A stretch of 64,000 bases of DNA from Citrobacter gillenii (lineage in GTDB: Bacteria > Pseudomonadota > Gammaproteobacteria > Enterobacterales > Enterobacteriaceae), in contig NZ_SUQN01000009.1 in NCBI RefSeq assembly GCF_013337685.1, forward strand, positions 62,001 to 126,000, written 5' to 3'. Made by a program: the position numbers and the translations under genes. The notes beneath the pieces were generated by a model that worked only from the letters and a program-made list of their open reading frames with translations, did no database searches and was not told the DNA's origin. Positions 23,642 through 32,864 of the stretch are shown here, piece by piece (position 1 is the stretch's first letter; the number at the start of each line of letters is the position of its first letter).

Positions 23642-24952
23642 ATGAAAAATTTGAAAGTCAGCCTGGCCTGGCAGATTTTGATCGCCATGGTGCTGGGCAT
23701 TTTGCTGGGGAGTTACCTGCATTATCACAGTGACAGCCGCGAATGGCTGGTAGTTAACCTGCTGTCTCCGGCAGGGGATATCTTTATCCACCTGATCAAA
23801 ATGATTGTTGTGCCGATAGTTATCTCCACGTTGATCGTCGGTATTGCCGGGGTCGGTGATGCCAAACAGCTGGGTCGTATTGGCGCCAAAACCATTATCT
23901 ATTTCGAAGTGATCACCACCGTGGCAATTATCCTCGGCATCACGCTGGCGAATGTGTTCCAGCCTGGTACCGGTGTCGATATGTCGCAGCTGGCGACCGT
24001 GGATATTTCGAAATATCAAAGTACAACCGCAGAAGTGCAGAGCCACGCGCATGGCCTGATGGGTACGATTTTGTCACTGGTGCCGACCAACATCGTTGCG
24101 TCGATGGCGAAAGGCGACATGCTGCCGATTATCTTCTTCTCGGTGCTGTTTGGTCTGGGCCTGTCTTCACTGCCGGCCACTCACCGCGAACCGCTGGTGA
24201 CCGTGTTCCGTTCCATCTCTGAAACGATGTTTAAAGTGACGCACATGGTGATGCGTTATGCGCCGGTCGGTGTCTTTGCGCTGATCGCCGTCACCGTGGC
24301 GAACTTCGGTTTTGCCTCCCTGTGGCCGCTGGCGAAGCTGGTGCTGCTGGTGCATTTCGCCATCCTGTTCTTCGCGCTGGTGGTGCTCGGTATCGTGGCG
24401 CGCGTGTGCGGTTTGAGCATCTGGATCCTGATTCGTATCCTGAAAGACGAACTGATTCTGGCCTACTCTACCGCCAGCTCTGAGAGCGTGCTACCGCGTA
24501 TTATTGAGAAGATGGAAGCCTATGGCGCACCGGCCTCCATCACCAGTTTTGTGGTGCCGACCGGGTATTCGTTCAACCTTGACGGTTCGACGCTGTACCA
24601 GAGTATCGCCGCGATTTTTATCGCCCAGCTGTACGGCATTGACCTGTCGTTGTGGCAGGAAATCGTACTGGTGCTGACGCTGATGGTGACCTCGAAAGGG
24701 ATCGCGGGTGTGCCGGGTGTGTCGTTTGTGGTGCTGTTGGCTACGCTGGGTAGCGTGGGTATTCCGCTGGAAGGTCTGGCATTTATCGCCGGTGTTGACC
24801 GTATCCTCGACATGGCGCGTACTGCGCTGAACGTGGTGGGTAACGCGTTGGCGGTACTGGTTATCGCCAAGTGGGAACACAAATTTGACCGTAAAAAAGC
24901 GCTGGCCTATGAGCGCGAAGTATTGGGCAAATTTGATAAGACCGCCGTGTAG
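23642..24952 (+). CDS. gltP: Glutamate/aspartate:proton symporter GltP
   Basis: Inner-membrane dicarboxylate/amino acid:cation symporter (DAACS family), 436 residues, about the E. coli length. The serine-rich signature AYSTASSESVLPRI is present near residue 278, and the NLDGSTLYQS motif near 316 gives the substrate site. The C-terminus departs from E. coli in its last residues: the stop codon TAG lies inside the REP element that follows directly, so the tail reads FDKTAV. Confidence 0.95.
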   Translation: MKNLKVSLAWQILIAMVLGILLGSYLHYHSDSREWLVVNLLSPAGDIFIHLIKMIVVPIVISTLIVGIAGVGDAKQLGRIGAKTIIYFEVITTVAIILGITLANVFQPGTGVDMSQLATVDISKYQSTTAEVQSHAHGLMGTILSLVPTNIVASMAKGDMLPIIFFSVLFGLGLSSLPATHREPLVTVFRSISETMFKVTHMVMRYAPVGVFALIAVTVANFGFASLWPLAKLVLLVHFAILFFALVVLGIVARVCGLSIWILIRILKDELILAYSTASSESVLPRIIEKMEAYGAPASITSFVVPTGYSFNLDGSTLYQSIAAIFIAQLYGIDLSLWQEIVLVLTLMVTSKGIAGVPGVSFVVLLATLGSVGIPLEGLAFIAGVDRILDMARTALNVVGNALAVLVIAKWEHKFDRKKALAYEREVLGKFDKTAV

Positions 24953-25021
24953 GCCGGATAAGGCAACGCCGCCATCCGGCAACCCGCTCTGGATTGCCGG
25001 ATGGCGCTATGCTTATCAGGC
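24949..25021. repeat. BIME overlapping the gltP stop codon
   Basis: Two inverted REP units, gtaggccggataagg...gccatccggc and ttgccggatggcgc...cttatcaggc. The first one supplies the TAG stop of gltP. It separates gltP from the convergent yjcO. Confidence 0.93.
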
Positions 25022-25033
25022 AATCCACCTTCA

Positions 25034-25717
25034 CTACCCGTTCGTTAACTTATCAAACTCTTCGCAGCCGGTATCAAACCCTTCCGTACAGCTCAGATTC
25101 AACCAGTGCAGCGCCTTCTGTTTATTCTTTTCAATAAAACCCTGCTCACCGTTTAAGAACATCATCCCGGCCCAGTACTCGGAATACCCGGTACGCGAAA
25201 TGGCCGAGCTGCGTTTGAAATACCAGGTGGCTTTGTCATCGTCTGCGGGAATGCCTACGCCGTTGGCGTAAATCAGGCCGAGCAGCATCTGCGCATCAAC
25301 GGCTGAGTCGCTCTCCAGATTCTCCGAGGCGTTTTGTAACAGCGTAATGGCTTTGGGGTAATCGGTACGCCCCGCCTGGGTATTGACCAGGATACGTGCC
25401 AGTGTAATTTCGCCGCTCTTACTGCCCGCCTGGGCCGCTTTTTCAGCCAGCGTTTTGGCTTGCGGATAATCCAGACTGACTGGATTGGTAATTTTAATTT
25501 GTGCCAACAGAGCCCAGGCGTCCGAATCGCCATTGTCGGCAGCCTTTTGCGCCCAGTATTCGGCTTTACTCAAATTGCCTGAACTAAACCAGGTATCGGC
25601 GAGAAAGTATTGTGCGCGTCGGTCTCCAGCCTCTGCGGCCTTCAGGAACTGGCTACCTGGTTCTTCGGCATGGGCAAAACATGTCAATAACACCATCAAG
25701 GCGAAAAGTCGTTTCAT
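25034..25717 (-). CDS. yjcO: Sel1-repeat periplasmic protein YjcO
   Basis: A 227-residue protein with a signal peptide (MKRLFALMVLLTCFAHA) and Sel1-type TPR repeats, each with an A-x(3)-G-x(2)-A-Q-like core such as AAEAGDRRAQYFLAD and LLGLIYANGVGIPADD. Such proteins act as periplasmic scaffolds; no function is known for YjcO. The start is placed by similarity to E. coli YjcO; the upstream frame runs into the fdhF terminator and REP and is not coding. The ribosome-binding site is weak. Confidence 0.9.
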   Translation of the reverse strand: MKRLFALMVLLTCFAHAEEPGSQFLKAAEAGDRRAQYFLADTWFSSGNLSKAEYWAQKAADNGDSDAWALLAQIKITNPVSLDYPQAKTLAEKAAQAGSKSGEITLARILVNTQAGRTDYPKAITLLQNASENLESDSAVDAQMLLGLIYANGVGIPADDDKATWYFKRSSAISRTGYSEYWAGMMFLNGEQGFIEKNKQKALHWLNLSCTEGFDTGCEEFDKLTNG

Positions 25718-25770
25718 CTTATTTTTAGATTTAGAGTAGGGAACGAACAGTATAGAGAGATTATTTGCAT

Positions 25771-25798
25771 AAAAAAACGGCCTCCGAATGGAGACCGT
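25771..25798 (-). terminator. Intrinsic terminator after fdhF
   Basis: Minus-strand stem ACGGTCTCC / GGAGGCCGT with a 4-base loop, followed by seven T residues. It lies between yjcO and the REP that follows fdhF and fits the end of the leftward fdhF transcript. Confidence 0.85.
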
Positions 25799-25809
25799 TG
25801 TAAGGAAAA

Positions 25810-25897
25810 TGCCTGATGGCGATGCCAACGCATCTTATCAGGCCTACAGTGGAAACAGGTCGTAGGCCGGATAAGGCATTCATGCCGCCATCCGGCA
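25810..25897. repeat. BIME downstream of fdhF
   Basis: Units gcctgatggcg...cttatcaggcctac and gtaggccggataagg...gccatccggc, ending 3 bases before the fdhF stop codon. Confidence 0.93.
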
Positions 25898-25899
25898 GA

Positions 25900-28047
25900 T
25901 CAGCCCATCGCGCTTTCGCGCAGACTGGCTTTCAGCTTGGTGTACTCATCAATCACATACTGCTCGGCAGCACGCTGATCGGCAATGCGCTCAACGTTGA
26001 CGGCACAGTACTTGTACTCTGGCGTTTTGGTAATCGGACTCAGGTTCTCGGTGACCAGTTCATTACAGGCCCCAATCCACCACTGGTAGGTCATGTAAAT
26101 CGCGCCTTTGTTCGGGCGATCGCTGACTGCCGCACGCGTGATGACACGACCTTTACGCGAGTTAACCCACACCAGCTCTTCATCCTGAATGCCCAGACGT
26201 TCAGCATCGGCGGTGTTGATCTGGGCGTAGCCCGGTTCATCCGCTAATGCCGCCAGTGCCGCACAGTTGCCGGTCATTGAACGGCAAGAGTAGTGGCCGA
26301 CTTCGCGCACCGTCGACAGGACCATCGGGTACTCGTCGGTCAGCTTGTCGATTGGCGCAACCCAGTCGCAGGTAAAGAACTGTGCCAGACCGTTCGGGGT
26401 GTCAAACTTCTCTTTGAAGAGGTAAGACGTGCCCTGATCGGCATCCGAGGTGTCGCGACAAGGCCACTGGATATAGCCCAGTTCGCCCATCTTCTCGTAG
26501 GTGGCGCCGTAGAAATCCGGGCACAGGCCGCGCAACTCATCCCAGATTTCCTGGGTGTTGTTGTAGTGCATCGGGTAGCCCATACGGGTAGCAATTTCAC
26601 TGATAATCTGCCAGTCCGTTTTCAGATCCCACTTCGGCTCAACTGCTTTAAAGAAGCGCTGGAAGCCACGGTCAGCCGCAGAGTAGACGCCTTCATGCTC
26701 ACCCCATGACGTAGACGGTAAAATAACGTCTGCGGCAGCGGCGGTTTTGGTCATGAAGATATCCTGCACGATGACCAGTTCCAGATCCGCAAAACCTTTG
26801 CGCACTGCGGACAGTTCAGCATCGGTCTGTAATGGATCTTCACCCATAATGTACGCCGCGCGCACTTCGCCATGCGCCGCACGGTGCGGCAGCTCGCTGA
26901 TGCGATAGCCGGTATGGGCAGGCAGGCTTTCTACGCCCCAGGCTTTAGCAAATTTCTCGCGGTTTTCTGGGAATTTAACGTACTGATAGCCCGGATAGGT
27001 ATCCGGCAGCGCACCCATGTCGCACGCGCCCTGAACGTTGTTCTGGCCACGAACCGGGTTAACGCCCACGCTTGGCTTACCGAGGTTGCCGGTCAGCATG
27101 GCGAGGCTGGTCAGTGAACGCACGGTTTCCACGCCCTGATAGAACTGGGTCACGCCCATGCCCCACAGGATAGCCGCGCTTTTTGCCGATGCATACATAC
27201 GTGCAGCCTGACGAATTTCCTGTGCGCTCACGCCAGTAATGTCTTCGACGGACTCCGGCGTATAGCCTTCGACGATCTTGCTGTACTCTTCGAAGCCTTC
27301 CGTACGTGAGGCCACGAACGCCTGGTCGTACAGTTTTTCTTCGATGATGACATGACCCATAGCGTTGAGCAGCGCGATATTCGAGCCGTTTCTTAACGCG
27401 ATGTGCATGTCGGCAATGCGCGCGGTTTCAATTTTGCGCGGATCGCAGACGATAATTTTCGCCCCGTTACGTTTAGCGTTAATCACGTGATTCGCCACGA
27501 TAGGGTGGGAATCCGCCGGGTTGTACCCGAAAATAAACACTAAATCGGTGTTATCAATTTCGTTAATCGCATTACTCATTGCGCCGTTACCGACCGATTG
27601 GTGCAGACCTGCAACCGAAGGGCCGTGTCAGACGCGAGCGCAGCAGTCAACGTTATTGGTACCAATAACGGCGCGTGCGAATTTTTGCATTACATAGTTG
27701 GTTTCATTACCCGTTCCGCGAGATGAACCGGTCGTCTGAATAGCATCCGGGCCATACTTCGCTTTGATGGCGCTCAGGCGAGTTGCCACGTAATCCAGCG
27801 CTTCATCCCAGGAAACAGATTCCAGTTTGCCGCCACGTTGGCGACGGATCATTGGGGTTTTCAGGCGAGGGGTTAGGATCTGGGTATCGTTGATAAAATC
27901 CCAGCCATAATAGCCCTTCAGACACAGGGTACCCTGGTTGGTTTTCCCCTGCGCCGCCTCAGCCCGGACGATTTTGCCGTTATCGACCACCAGGTTGATT
28001 TTGCAACCTGATGCGCAATATGGGCAAACCGTGACGACTTTTTTCAT
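25900..28047 (-). CDS. fdhF: Formate dehydrogenase H, selenoprotein
   Basis: Molybdenum-selenium enzyme of the formate hydrogenlyase complex; oxidises formate to CO2 during mixed-acid fermentation. The frame is interrupted by one TGA at 27628-27630 (codon 140), which is the selenocysteine codon, in the context CCARV-Sec-HGPSV as in E. coli. Read through, the protein has 715 residues. N-terminal cysteines CPYCASGC bind a [4Fe-4S] cluster, and molybdopterin guanine dinucleotide domains follow. The sequence just after the TGA forms the bacterial SECIS hairpin. Upstream there are a sigma-54 promoter and an FhlA-like site. Annotation pipelines may wrongly split it into two genes of 139 and 559 codons. 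Confidence 0.97.
27592..27630 (-). promoter_or_regulatory. SECIS element of fdhF
   Basis: On the minus strand the TGA is followed by CACGGCCCTTCGGTTGCAGG and TCTGCACC, in which GGTTGCAGG/TCTGCACC make the SelB-binding hairpin with the AGGTCT apex. As far as I can compare from memory it equals the E. coli element. Confidence 0.92.
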
Positions 28048-28098
28048 CGGTCTCGCTCCAGTTAATCAAATCGCGCATACGCGCTTGTCGTTTTTGTT

Positions 28099-28115
28099 AT
28101 GCATCTTTTATGCCA
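28099..28115 (-). promoter_or_regulatory. Sigma-54 promoter of fdhF
   Basis: Minus-strand TGGCATAAAAGATGCAT has the GG (-24) and GC (-12) dinucleotides ten bases apart, as the sigma-54 consensus requires. It is about 52 bases from the fdhF start. Confidence 0.8.
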
Positions 28116-28184
28116 TGTTTTTAGCAGGGGCATTGGCCGATAATACGGGCATCATTTGTGCAAAACCCTGACGAAAAACAGGCT

Positions 28185-28202
28185 GTCGTCATATTTGACG
28201 TG
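28185..28202. promoter_or_regulatory. FhlA-like upstream activating site of fdhF
   Basis: The inverted repeat CGTCA-TATT-TGACG (28187-28200), preceded by TGT, resembles the FhlA motif TGTCG-N4-TGACA. Its position, about 105 bases upstream of the expected transcription start, matches that of the E. coli fdhF activator site. Confidence 0.6.
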
Positions 28203-28335
28203 ACGAATCCTACAAGTGTGACGGCCCGGCAGTGTGACCGGGGCTATGTTTCCCGCACGTCCTTGTGCCTTATCGCTGTCACTCTGTGCAGAATCATTCA
28301 CACTCATTTGAGTTGGCGCGAGATGGGGAAAAACA

Positions 28336-29067
28336 ATGAAGCCGGCGATACTGGTTGTGGATGATGACGTAACAATCTGCGCACTCCTGGAGGATGTGTT
28401 GAGCGAACACGTCTTTGCCGTGACGGCCTGTCATACCGGACAGGCGGCGTTGCGCTGCATTGAGACTCAGCCGGATATTGCGCTGGTTTTACTGGATATG
28501 GTGCTGCCCGACACCAACGGCCTGATGGTGCTGCAACAGGTGCAAAAGATGAGGCCTGGCCTGCCGGTAGTGATGCTCACAGGAATGGGCAGTGAGTCGG
28601 ATGTGGTGGTCGGGCTGGAAATGGGCGCTGATGATTACATCGGTAAACCGTTCAATGCGCGGGTGCTGGTGGCGCGGGTGAAGGCGGTGCTCAGACGCGT
28701 AGGCGTGCTCACGCCTGAAGGCTCGGGTGCGCAAACTACCGGGCTTTCCTTTAATGGCTGGCATCTGGATACCGCGGGCTGCCAGTTGCGTAATCCCCAG
28801 CAGTTGAAAGTCGACCTGACGCAGGGCGAATACAGCCTGCTGCTGGCGTTGGCACAAAATGCCCGGCGGGTGCTGAGCCGCGAGCAGCTGCTGGAACTGA
28901 CGCGCAGCGACAGCGTCGAGGTGTTTGATCGCACCATCGACGTGTTAATCATGCGACTGCGGCGCAAAATAGAAGCCAACCCGCATCAGCCTATGCTGAT
29001 TAAAACCCTGCGCGGGTTGGGATACGTGTTTGCCGCTGACGTCCAGCATCACGAAAAAGCGGCGTGA
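28336..29067 (+). CDS. OmpR-family response regulator of the sugar island
   Basis: A 243-residue two-component response regulator: receiver domain (about 1-120) with the acidic pair DDD near 9-11, phospho-acceptor Asp near residue 54 in LVLLDMVLPD and the lysine in GKPFNAR; then an OmpR/PhoB winged-helix domain (about 135-235) ending in LIKTLRGLGYVFA. No kinase gene is adjacent. The nearest orphan partner is the hybrid sensor kinase at 35491, on the other side of the sugar operon, and I infer the two work together. SD GGGG lies 7 bases before the ATG. No counterpart here in E. coli K-12. Confidence 0.88.
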   Translation: MKPAILVVDDDVTICALLEDVLSEHVFAVTACHTGQAALRCIETQPDIALVLLDMVLPDTNGLMVLQQVQKMRPGLPVVMLTGMGSESDVVVGLEMGADDYIGKPFNARVLVARVKAVLRRVGVLTPEGSGAQTTGLSFNGWHLDTAGCQLRNPQQLKVDLTQGEYSLLLALAQNARRVLSREQLLELTRSDSVEVFDRTIDVLIMRLRRKIEANPHQPMLIKTLRGLGYVFAADVQHHEKAA

Positions 29068-29077
29068 TCGTGTGCAG

Positions 29078-29162
29078 TTGCCGGATGCGGCGTAAACGCC
29101 TTATCCAGCCTACAAAAGCGATAATGGCTACGTAGGCCTGATAAGCGCAGCGCATCAGGCAT
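29078..29162. repeat. BIME overlapping the end of the kinase gene
   Basis: Units ttgccggatgcgg...ccttatccagcctac and gtaggcctgataagc...gcatcaggca. The second unit contains the stop codon of the PfkB kinase gene. Confidence 0.92.
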
Positions 29163-30156
29163 CAGCCATCCCAGCTTTTAACTCTGCCAGCGTTTTCGCG
29201 CCGTCGATGGCATTGGCGCACAGCAAACTGGCCCGCGCGCAGGCGTGCGCCAGCCGGATACTCTCTTCCAGCGACCAGTGCTCATGGCAGCCGTACAAAA
29301 ATCCGGCGCAAAATGCATCCCCCGCACCGACGCTGCCGACGATCTCCTCCTGCGCCAGATACTGCGAAGGGATCCATGTGCCGTCTCGATCCGGCGTTTC
29401 GCCCCAGGCGCCTTCCGGGCAGTGGATCACCACCCGCTGGCGCACGCCCGCGTCCAGCAGCTCACGTGCAGCGCTGGCGATGTGCGGGATATGCAGCTCA
29501 CCGTTAGGCTGGCGGATCGCCAGCCCGCTGAATTCCCCGGCCTCCAGCTCGTTAATCACCAGATAATCGAGATGACGGAGCGCTGGCATTACCAGCGGCT
29601 GATAGCGCGGATCGCCCTTGCGCGACACCAGGTCCAGCGATGTTTCAAACCCGTTATCGCGCATTTGCGCCAGTAGCCGAGCGCTGCGCGTGCCAAAGGT
29701 ATCATCCGGCTTGTCCAGGCTGTCGAGCAGCAGCAGATAGCCGAGATGGAAAATTTTCATCGTGCTATCAAGCTGCTCAAAGGCGGGCAGGTCCAGCAGC
29801 CGGTTTGCGCCGGGAGAATGAAAAAAAGTGCGCTGGCCGCTCGGGTCGGTCATCACCTGCGACATCGAGGTGGGGGCGGACGTGGTGCGCTGCACGTGCT
29901 GGCGATTCACGTGATACTGCTCGAGCATCGCCATAATGTAGTCACCATCGCTGTCCTGACCGATCAATCCCACCGCCTGCAGCGGTAGCCCGGTGTGCAT
30001 TTTCGCCAGCGTCAGCAGCACGTTCAGGGGCGCACCGCCGGTAGCGCGTTCGCTGTGGGTGATCTCCGCCAGCCAACCGCATTCCGGCCACTGCACAATT
30101 TGATGCACATGATCGACCAGCATGTTGCCTGCGGCGATAATGCCTCTGCGTTCCAT
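29155..30156 (-). CDS. PfkB-family sugar kinase
   Basis: A 333-residue carbohydrate kinase of the PfkB/ribokinase family. The N-terminal signature GGAPLNVLLTLAKM is near residue 40 and the ATP/catalytic signature GSVGAGDAFCAGFLYG near 280, with the catalytic aspartate in GAGDAF. It is the last gene of the sugar operon and starts within the aldolase stop codon (TGATG). Placed after an isomerase and before the aldolase step, it probably phosphorylates a ketose. The last codons and the stop overlap a REP element. Confidence 0.88.
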   Translation of the reverse strand: MERRGIIAAGNMLVDHVHQIVQWPECGWLAEITHSERATGGAPLNVLLTLAKMHTGLPLQAVGLIGQDSDGDYIMAMLEQYHVNRQHVQRTTSAPTSMSQVMTDPSGQRTFFHSPGANRLLDLPAFEQLDSTMKIFHLGYLLLLDSLDKPDDTFGTRSARLLAQMRDNGFETSLDLVSRKGDPRYQPLVMPALRHLDYLVINELEAGEFSGLAIRQPNGELHIPHIASAARELLDAGVRQRVVIHCPEGAWGETPDRDGTWIPSQYLAQEEIVGSVGAGDAFCAGFLYGCHEHWSLEESIRLAHACARASLLCANAIDGAKTLAELKAGMADA

Positions 30157-31016
30157 CAGGCCTGCCCCGCGCTGCCAAAGATGCGCATCTGTTCGGAGAC
30201 GGTATCGGTAATGGCCTCTTCGATACCCAACAGCAGCTCAGCAAATTCGTCGTACAGCGGCTGGCGGTTGTTCATCCGCGACTCCACCGCCGCCAGCGCC
30301 GCCTGTGACATACCGGTATAGAAGTTGATTTTGTGGATGCCAAGCTCGATGGCGCGACGGAAATCGTCGTCGCTAATGCCGGAGCCGCCGTGCAGTACCA
30401 GCGGGATTGCCGCCTGCTGTCGAATGGCGTCCAGTCGCGGGAAGTCGAGTTTGGGGTCGCCTTTGTACTTGCCGTGGGCATTGCCAATGGCGACGGCTAA
30501 GGCATCAATGCCGGTTCTGTCGACGAAATCCCGTGCCAGCATCGGGTCGGTAAACAGCGACTCGTCGGCATGGCCGTACAGCGCTCCGCCTTCATCGCCG
30601 CCGACGGCCCCCAGCTCTGCTTCCACCGACACGCCGACGGCGTGGCACATCTTCACCACCTCGCGGGTCTGGCGAATATTCTCCTCGTACTCCAGCGTAG
30701 AACCATCGAACATCACCGAGCTGAAGCCTAAGCGCAGCGCCCGCACCACCGACTCAAAATGCAGGCCGTGATCGAGGTTAAGCACCACCGGAATGTCATG
30801 GCGTGCGGCTTCGAACTTTACCGCTTCGACCAGAGAATCCAGCGAGATATATTTAAAATGCACTTCGGCAATGTTGATAATAAATGGCGATCGTTCCTGC
30901 TTCGCGGCGGCAAACAGCGCACGCAGGAAGTGCGAATCCAGAACGTTAAACGCGCCTAAGGCATAGCGGTGCTCGCGAGCATGGGCGAGGCCATCGGCGA
31001 GGGAAATCAACGGCAT
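30156..31016 (-). CDS. Class II fructose/tagatose-bisphosphate aldolase-family protein
   Basis: Zinc-dependent aldolase of 286 residues. Typical metal and substrate motifs are seen: NLDHG (about residues 79-83), VEAELGAVGG (about 131-140), GNAHGKYKG (about 177-185) and LHGGSG (about 206-211). It would cleave a ketose phosphate to DHAP (or glyceraldehyde phosphate) and an aldehyde. It follows the isomerase gene by 14 bases and overlaps the kinase by one base. The exact substrate cannot be read from the sequence; relatives act on fructose-1,6- or tagatose-1,6-bisphosphate, or on inositol catabolites. Confidence 0.87.
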   Translation of the reverse strand: MPLISLADGLAHAREHRYALGAFNVLDSHFLRALFAAAKQERSPFIINIAEVHFKYISLDSLVEAVKFEAARHDIPVVLNLDHGLHFESVVRALRLGFSSVMFDGSTLEYEENIRQTREVVKMCHAVGVSVEAELGAVGGDEGGALYGHADESLFTDPMLARDFVDRTGIDALAVAIGNAHGKYKGDPKLDFPRLDAIRQQAAIPLVLHGGSGISDDDFRRAIELGIHKINFYTGMSQAALAAVESRMNNRQPLYDEFAELLLGIEEAITDTVSEQMRIFGSAGQA

Positions 31017-31030
31017 AATGCGCTCCTTGG

Positions 31031-31714
31031 TTAGCGGAACAGGCGATATTCGTTACACAACACCAGCAGCGCCGGTTCGTCTTCTTCAATGTCGTTATAG
31101 CGGGCGATGGGTTGCAGGAAATGGTTATCGTGATCGTCGTCGTTAACCGAAGAAACTTCGCCAACCAGCACGTCGCCAAACCCTTCTTCGGCCCAGAAGC
31201 TATGATACAGACCGGGCGTCAGGCAGATGCTTTCCCCTGGCGTCAGGCGCAGCTGGCTGCCCGCTGCGTGCGTTTGCCGGCAGCCGTCAATCACTACGCT
31301 GACGTCGCTGTCTTCCGTTTGTTCTCTGACTCCGGCGTTCCACAGTTCCACAATCAAATTACCGCCGCCGCGATTGATAATGTCTTCGCGTTTGCGCCAG
31401 TGAAAATGCATGGGCGTCACCTGGCCATCGCGGACGTGCATGATTTTTTCGGCGTAGCATTTCTCATAGGGCATGCCTTTTGGTGAACCATTACGCAGGG
31501 TAAACAGCGTTAAGCCCAGGGCGGCAAAGTTATCACCGCCGAATGCGGTGACGTCCCAGCCGAGTTTGAGGTCAAAGACTTCACTCCAGGCTCCGGCGTC
31601 GAGTTTGCGCCATTGGGTGGGTGGGAAGCTGGCGAAGGGTGGGAGATGCACGTCGTGCAAGGAAAAAAACTGGCGCGTGTGACCCAGAATCTCATTTATT
31701 GCGGAGCGTTTCAT
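31031..31714 (-). CDS. D-lyxose isomerase-family cupin sugar isomerase
   Basis: A 227-residue single-domain cupin. The metal-binding pattern MHFHWRKREDIINRGG (two His) followed by a glutamate, and the later GLYHSFWAEEG histidine, agree with D-lyxose isomerases. An E. coli O157:H7 member of the family has been characterised structurally and acts on D-lyxose and D-mannose; that is literature knowledge about the family. Here the gene sits between transport genes and an aldolase/kinase pair, so it should make the ketose that is then phosphorylated. It is separated from the binding-protein gene by a REP pair. Confidence 0.86.
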   Translation of the reverse strand: MKRSAINEILGHTRQFFSLHDVHLPPFASFPPTQWRKLDAGAWSEVFDLKLGWDVTAFGGDNFAALGLTLFTLRNGSPKGMPYEKCYAEKIMHVRDGQVTPMHFHWRKREDIINRGGGNLIVELWNAGVREQTEDSDVSVVIDGCRQTHAAGSQLRLTPGESICLTPGLYHSFWAEEGFGDVLVGEVSSVNDDDHDNHFLQPIARYNDIEEDEPALLVLCNEYRLFR

Positions 31715-31738
31715 GGACAGAATTCTCCTTAATATAAT

Positions 31739-31820
31739 GCCGGATGGCGCTGCGCTTATCCGGCCTACAAATTCATAGCGATCTTGTAGGCCGGATAAGG
31801 CATTTTTGCCGCCATCCGGC
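31739..31820. repeat. BIME between binding-protein and isomerase genes
   Basis: Units tgccggatggcgctgcgctt...cggcctac and gtaggccggataagg...gccatccggc, inside the sugar operon. It may set a difference in mRNA level between the transport and the catabolic halves. Confidence 0.92.
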
Positions 31821-31834
31821 GTTGTTGTGGCGAC

Positions 31835-32776
31835 TTATTTCACCGTCCAACCCTTATAGCTGCCGACGTTGTTCTTATCGATCATCGTCACCGGGATCAG
31901 CACGGGCTCTTTCGGCGCGGGTTTACCCTGCAATATGTCATAGCCGATTTCGACCGCTTTGGCTGCCATCACCTGCGGATCTTGTGCCGGGGTCGCCACA
32001 AATAATGAGTTTTCCCGCTTCAGCGCCTCTTCGCCGTCCGGCGATCCGTCGACGCCGACAATAAAGAATTCACTACGCTGCGCCTGTTTTGCAGCCAGAT
32101 CGGCCCCGATCGCTGTCGGATCGTTAATGGCGAACACGCCGTCGATCTTCGGATTGGCCGCCAGCAGAGCGGTCATGATCTCCAGCCCGCCTTCACGGCT
32201 GCCCTTCGCGTTCTGATTATGCGACAGCACCTTGATGTCCGGGTGGCGTTTGAACTCGGTCTGGCAGCCTTCTACGCGGTTCTGCACGGCGGAAACCGGC
32301 GGCCCGTTGATGATAACGACGTTGCCTTTCCCTTTCAGGCGGTCGGTGATGTATTTACAGGCCATTTCGCCGGCCTGGGTGTTGTCGGAGGTGATGGTGG
32401 CGTCAGCGCCTTCCGCTGCCACGTCAACGGCGACGACCACAATCCCCGCGTCTTTCGCCCGTTTTACCGCCGGGCCGATGCCTTTGGAATCTGCCGCGTT
32501 AAGAATGATCATGTCGACTTTAGCGGCAATAAAGTTGTCTATCTGCGACACCTGTTGACCGAGATCGTAGCCGCTGGACACCAGCGTCACTTTGACGTTA
32601 TCCCCCGCCAGCTTGCGCGCTTCCAGTTCTGCACCTTTGGTTATCTGCACGAAGAACGGGTTGGCAAGATCGCCGACCGTTACGCCGATGGATTTCAGTT
32701 CTTTTGCCTGCACATACGGCGTCGCGGCAAGCAGTGCGCCAGCACAGAGCGCGGTAACTAATGGCTTCAAACGCAT
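31835..32776 (-). CDS. Sugar ABC transporter periplasmic binding protein (RbsB family)
   Basis: A 313-residue type I periplasmic binding protein with a signal peptide ending near QAKE (about residue 24). The fold family (ribose/allose/LacI-like) is recognisable from segments such as IGVTVGDLANPFFVQITKGA and DMIILNAADSKGIGPAVKRA. It delivers an aldose or ketose to the RbsC/RbsA-type transporter encoded just upstream. Ligand unknown. It is third in the operon rather than first, with REP elements on both sides. Confidence 0.92.
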   Translation of the reverse strand: MRLKPLVTALCAGALLAATPYVQAKELKSIGVTVGDLANPFFVQITKGAELEARKLAGDNVKVTLVSSGYDLGQQVSQIDNFIAAKVDMIILNAADSKGIGPAVKRAKDAGIVVVAVDVAAEGADATITSDNTQAGEMACKYITDRLKGKGNVVIINGPPVSAVQNRVEGCQTEFKRHPDIKVLSHNQNAKGSREGGLEIMTALLAANPKIDGVFAINDPTAIGADLAAKQAQRSEFFIVGVDGSPDGEEALKRENSLFVATPAQDPQVMAAKAVEIGYDILQGKPAPKEPVLIPVTMIDKNNVGSYKGWTVK

Positions 32777-32810
32777 ACTCGTTTCCTCACGTAGGGTATT
32801 GTTGTTATAC

Positions 32811-32858
32811 GCCTGATGGCGCTGCGCTTATCAGGCCTACGAATATGTAGGCCAGTAA
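32811..32858. repeat. REP element between permease and binding-protein genes
   Basis: A unit gcctgatggcgctgcgctta...ggcctac is followed by a degenerate partner (gtaggccagtaagc). Confidence 0.85.
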
Positions 32859-32864
32859 GCTTGT

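Larger units (their letters stand above)
28048..28335. other. fdhF / response regulator divergent promoter region
   Basis: 288 bases. The left part holds the sigma-54 promoter and FhlA-like site of fdhF. The right part, from about 28200, has a direct repeat AGTGTGAC at 28215-28222 and 28231-28238 that might serve the response regulator gene. Confidence 0.55.

Noticed and set aside
25900-28047. Two separate genes or a frameshifted pseudogene for formate dehydrogenase
   Set aside because: The break is a single in-frame TGA with SECIS, hence a selenoprotein.
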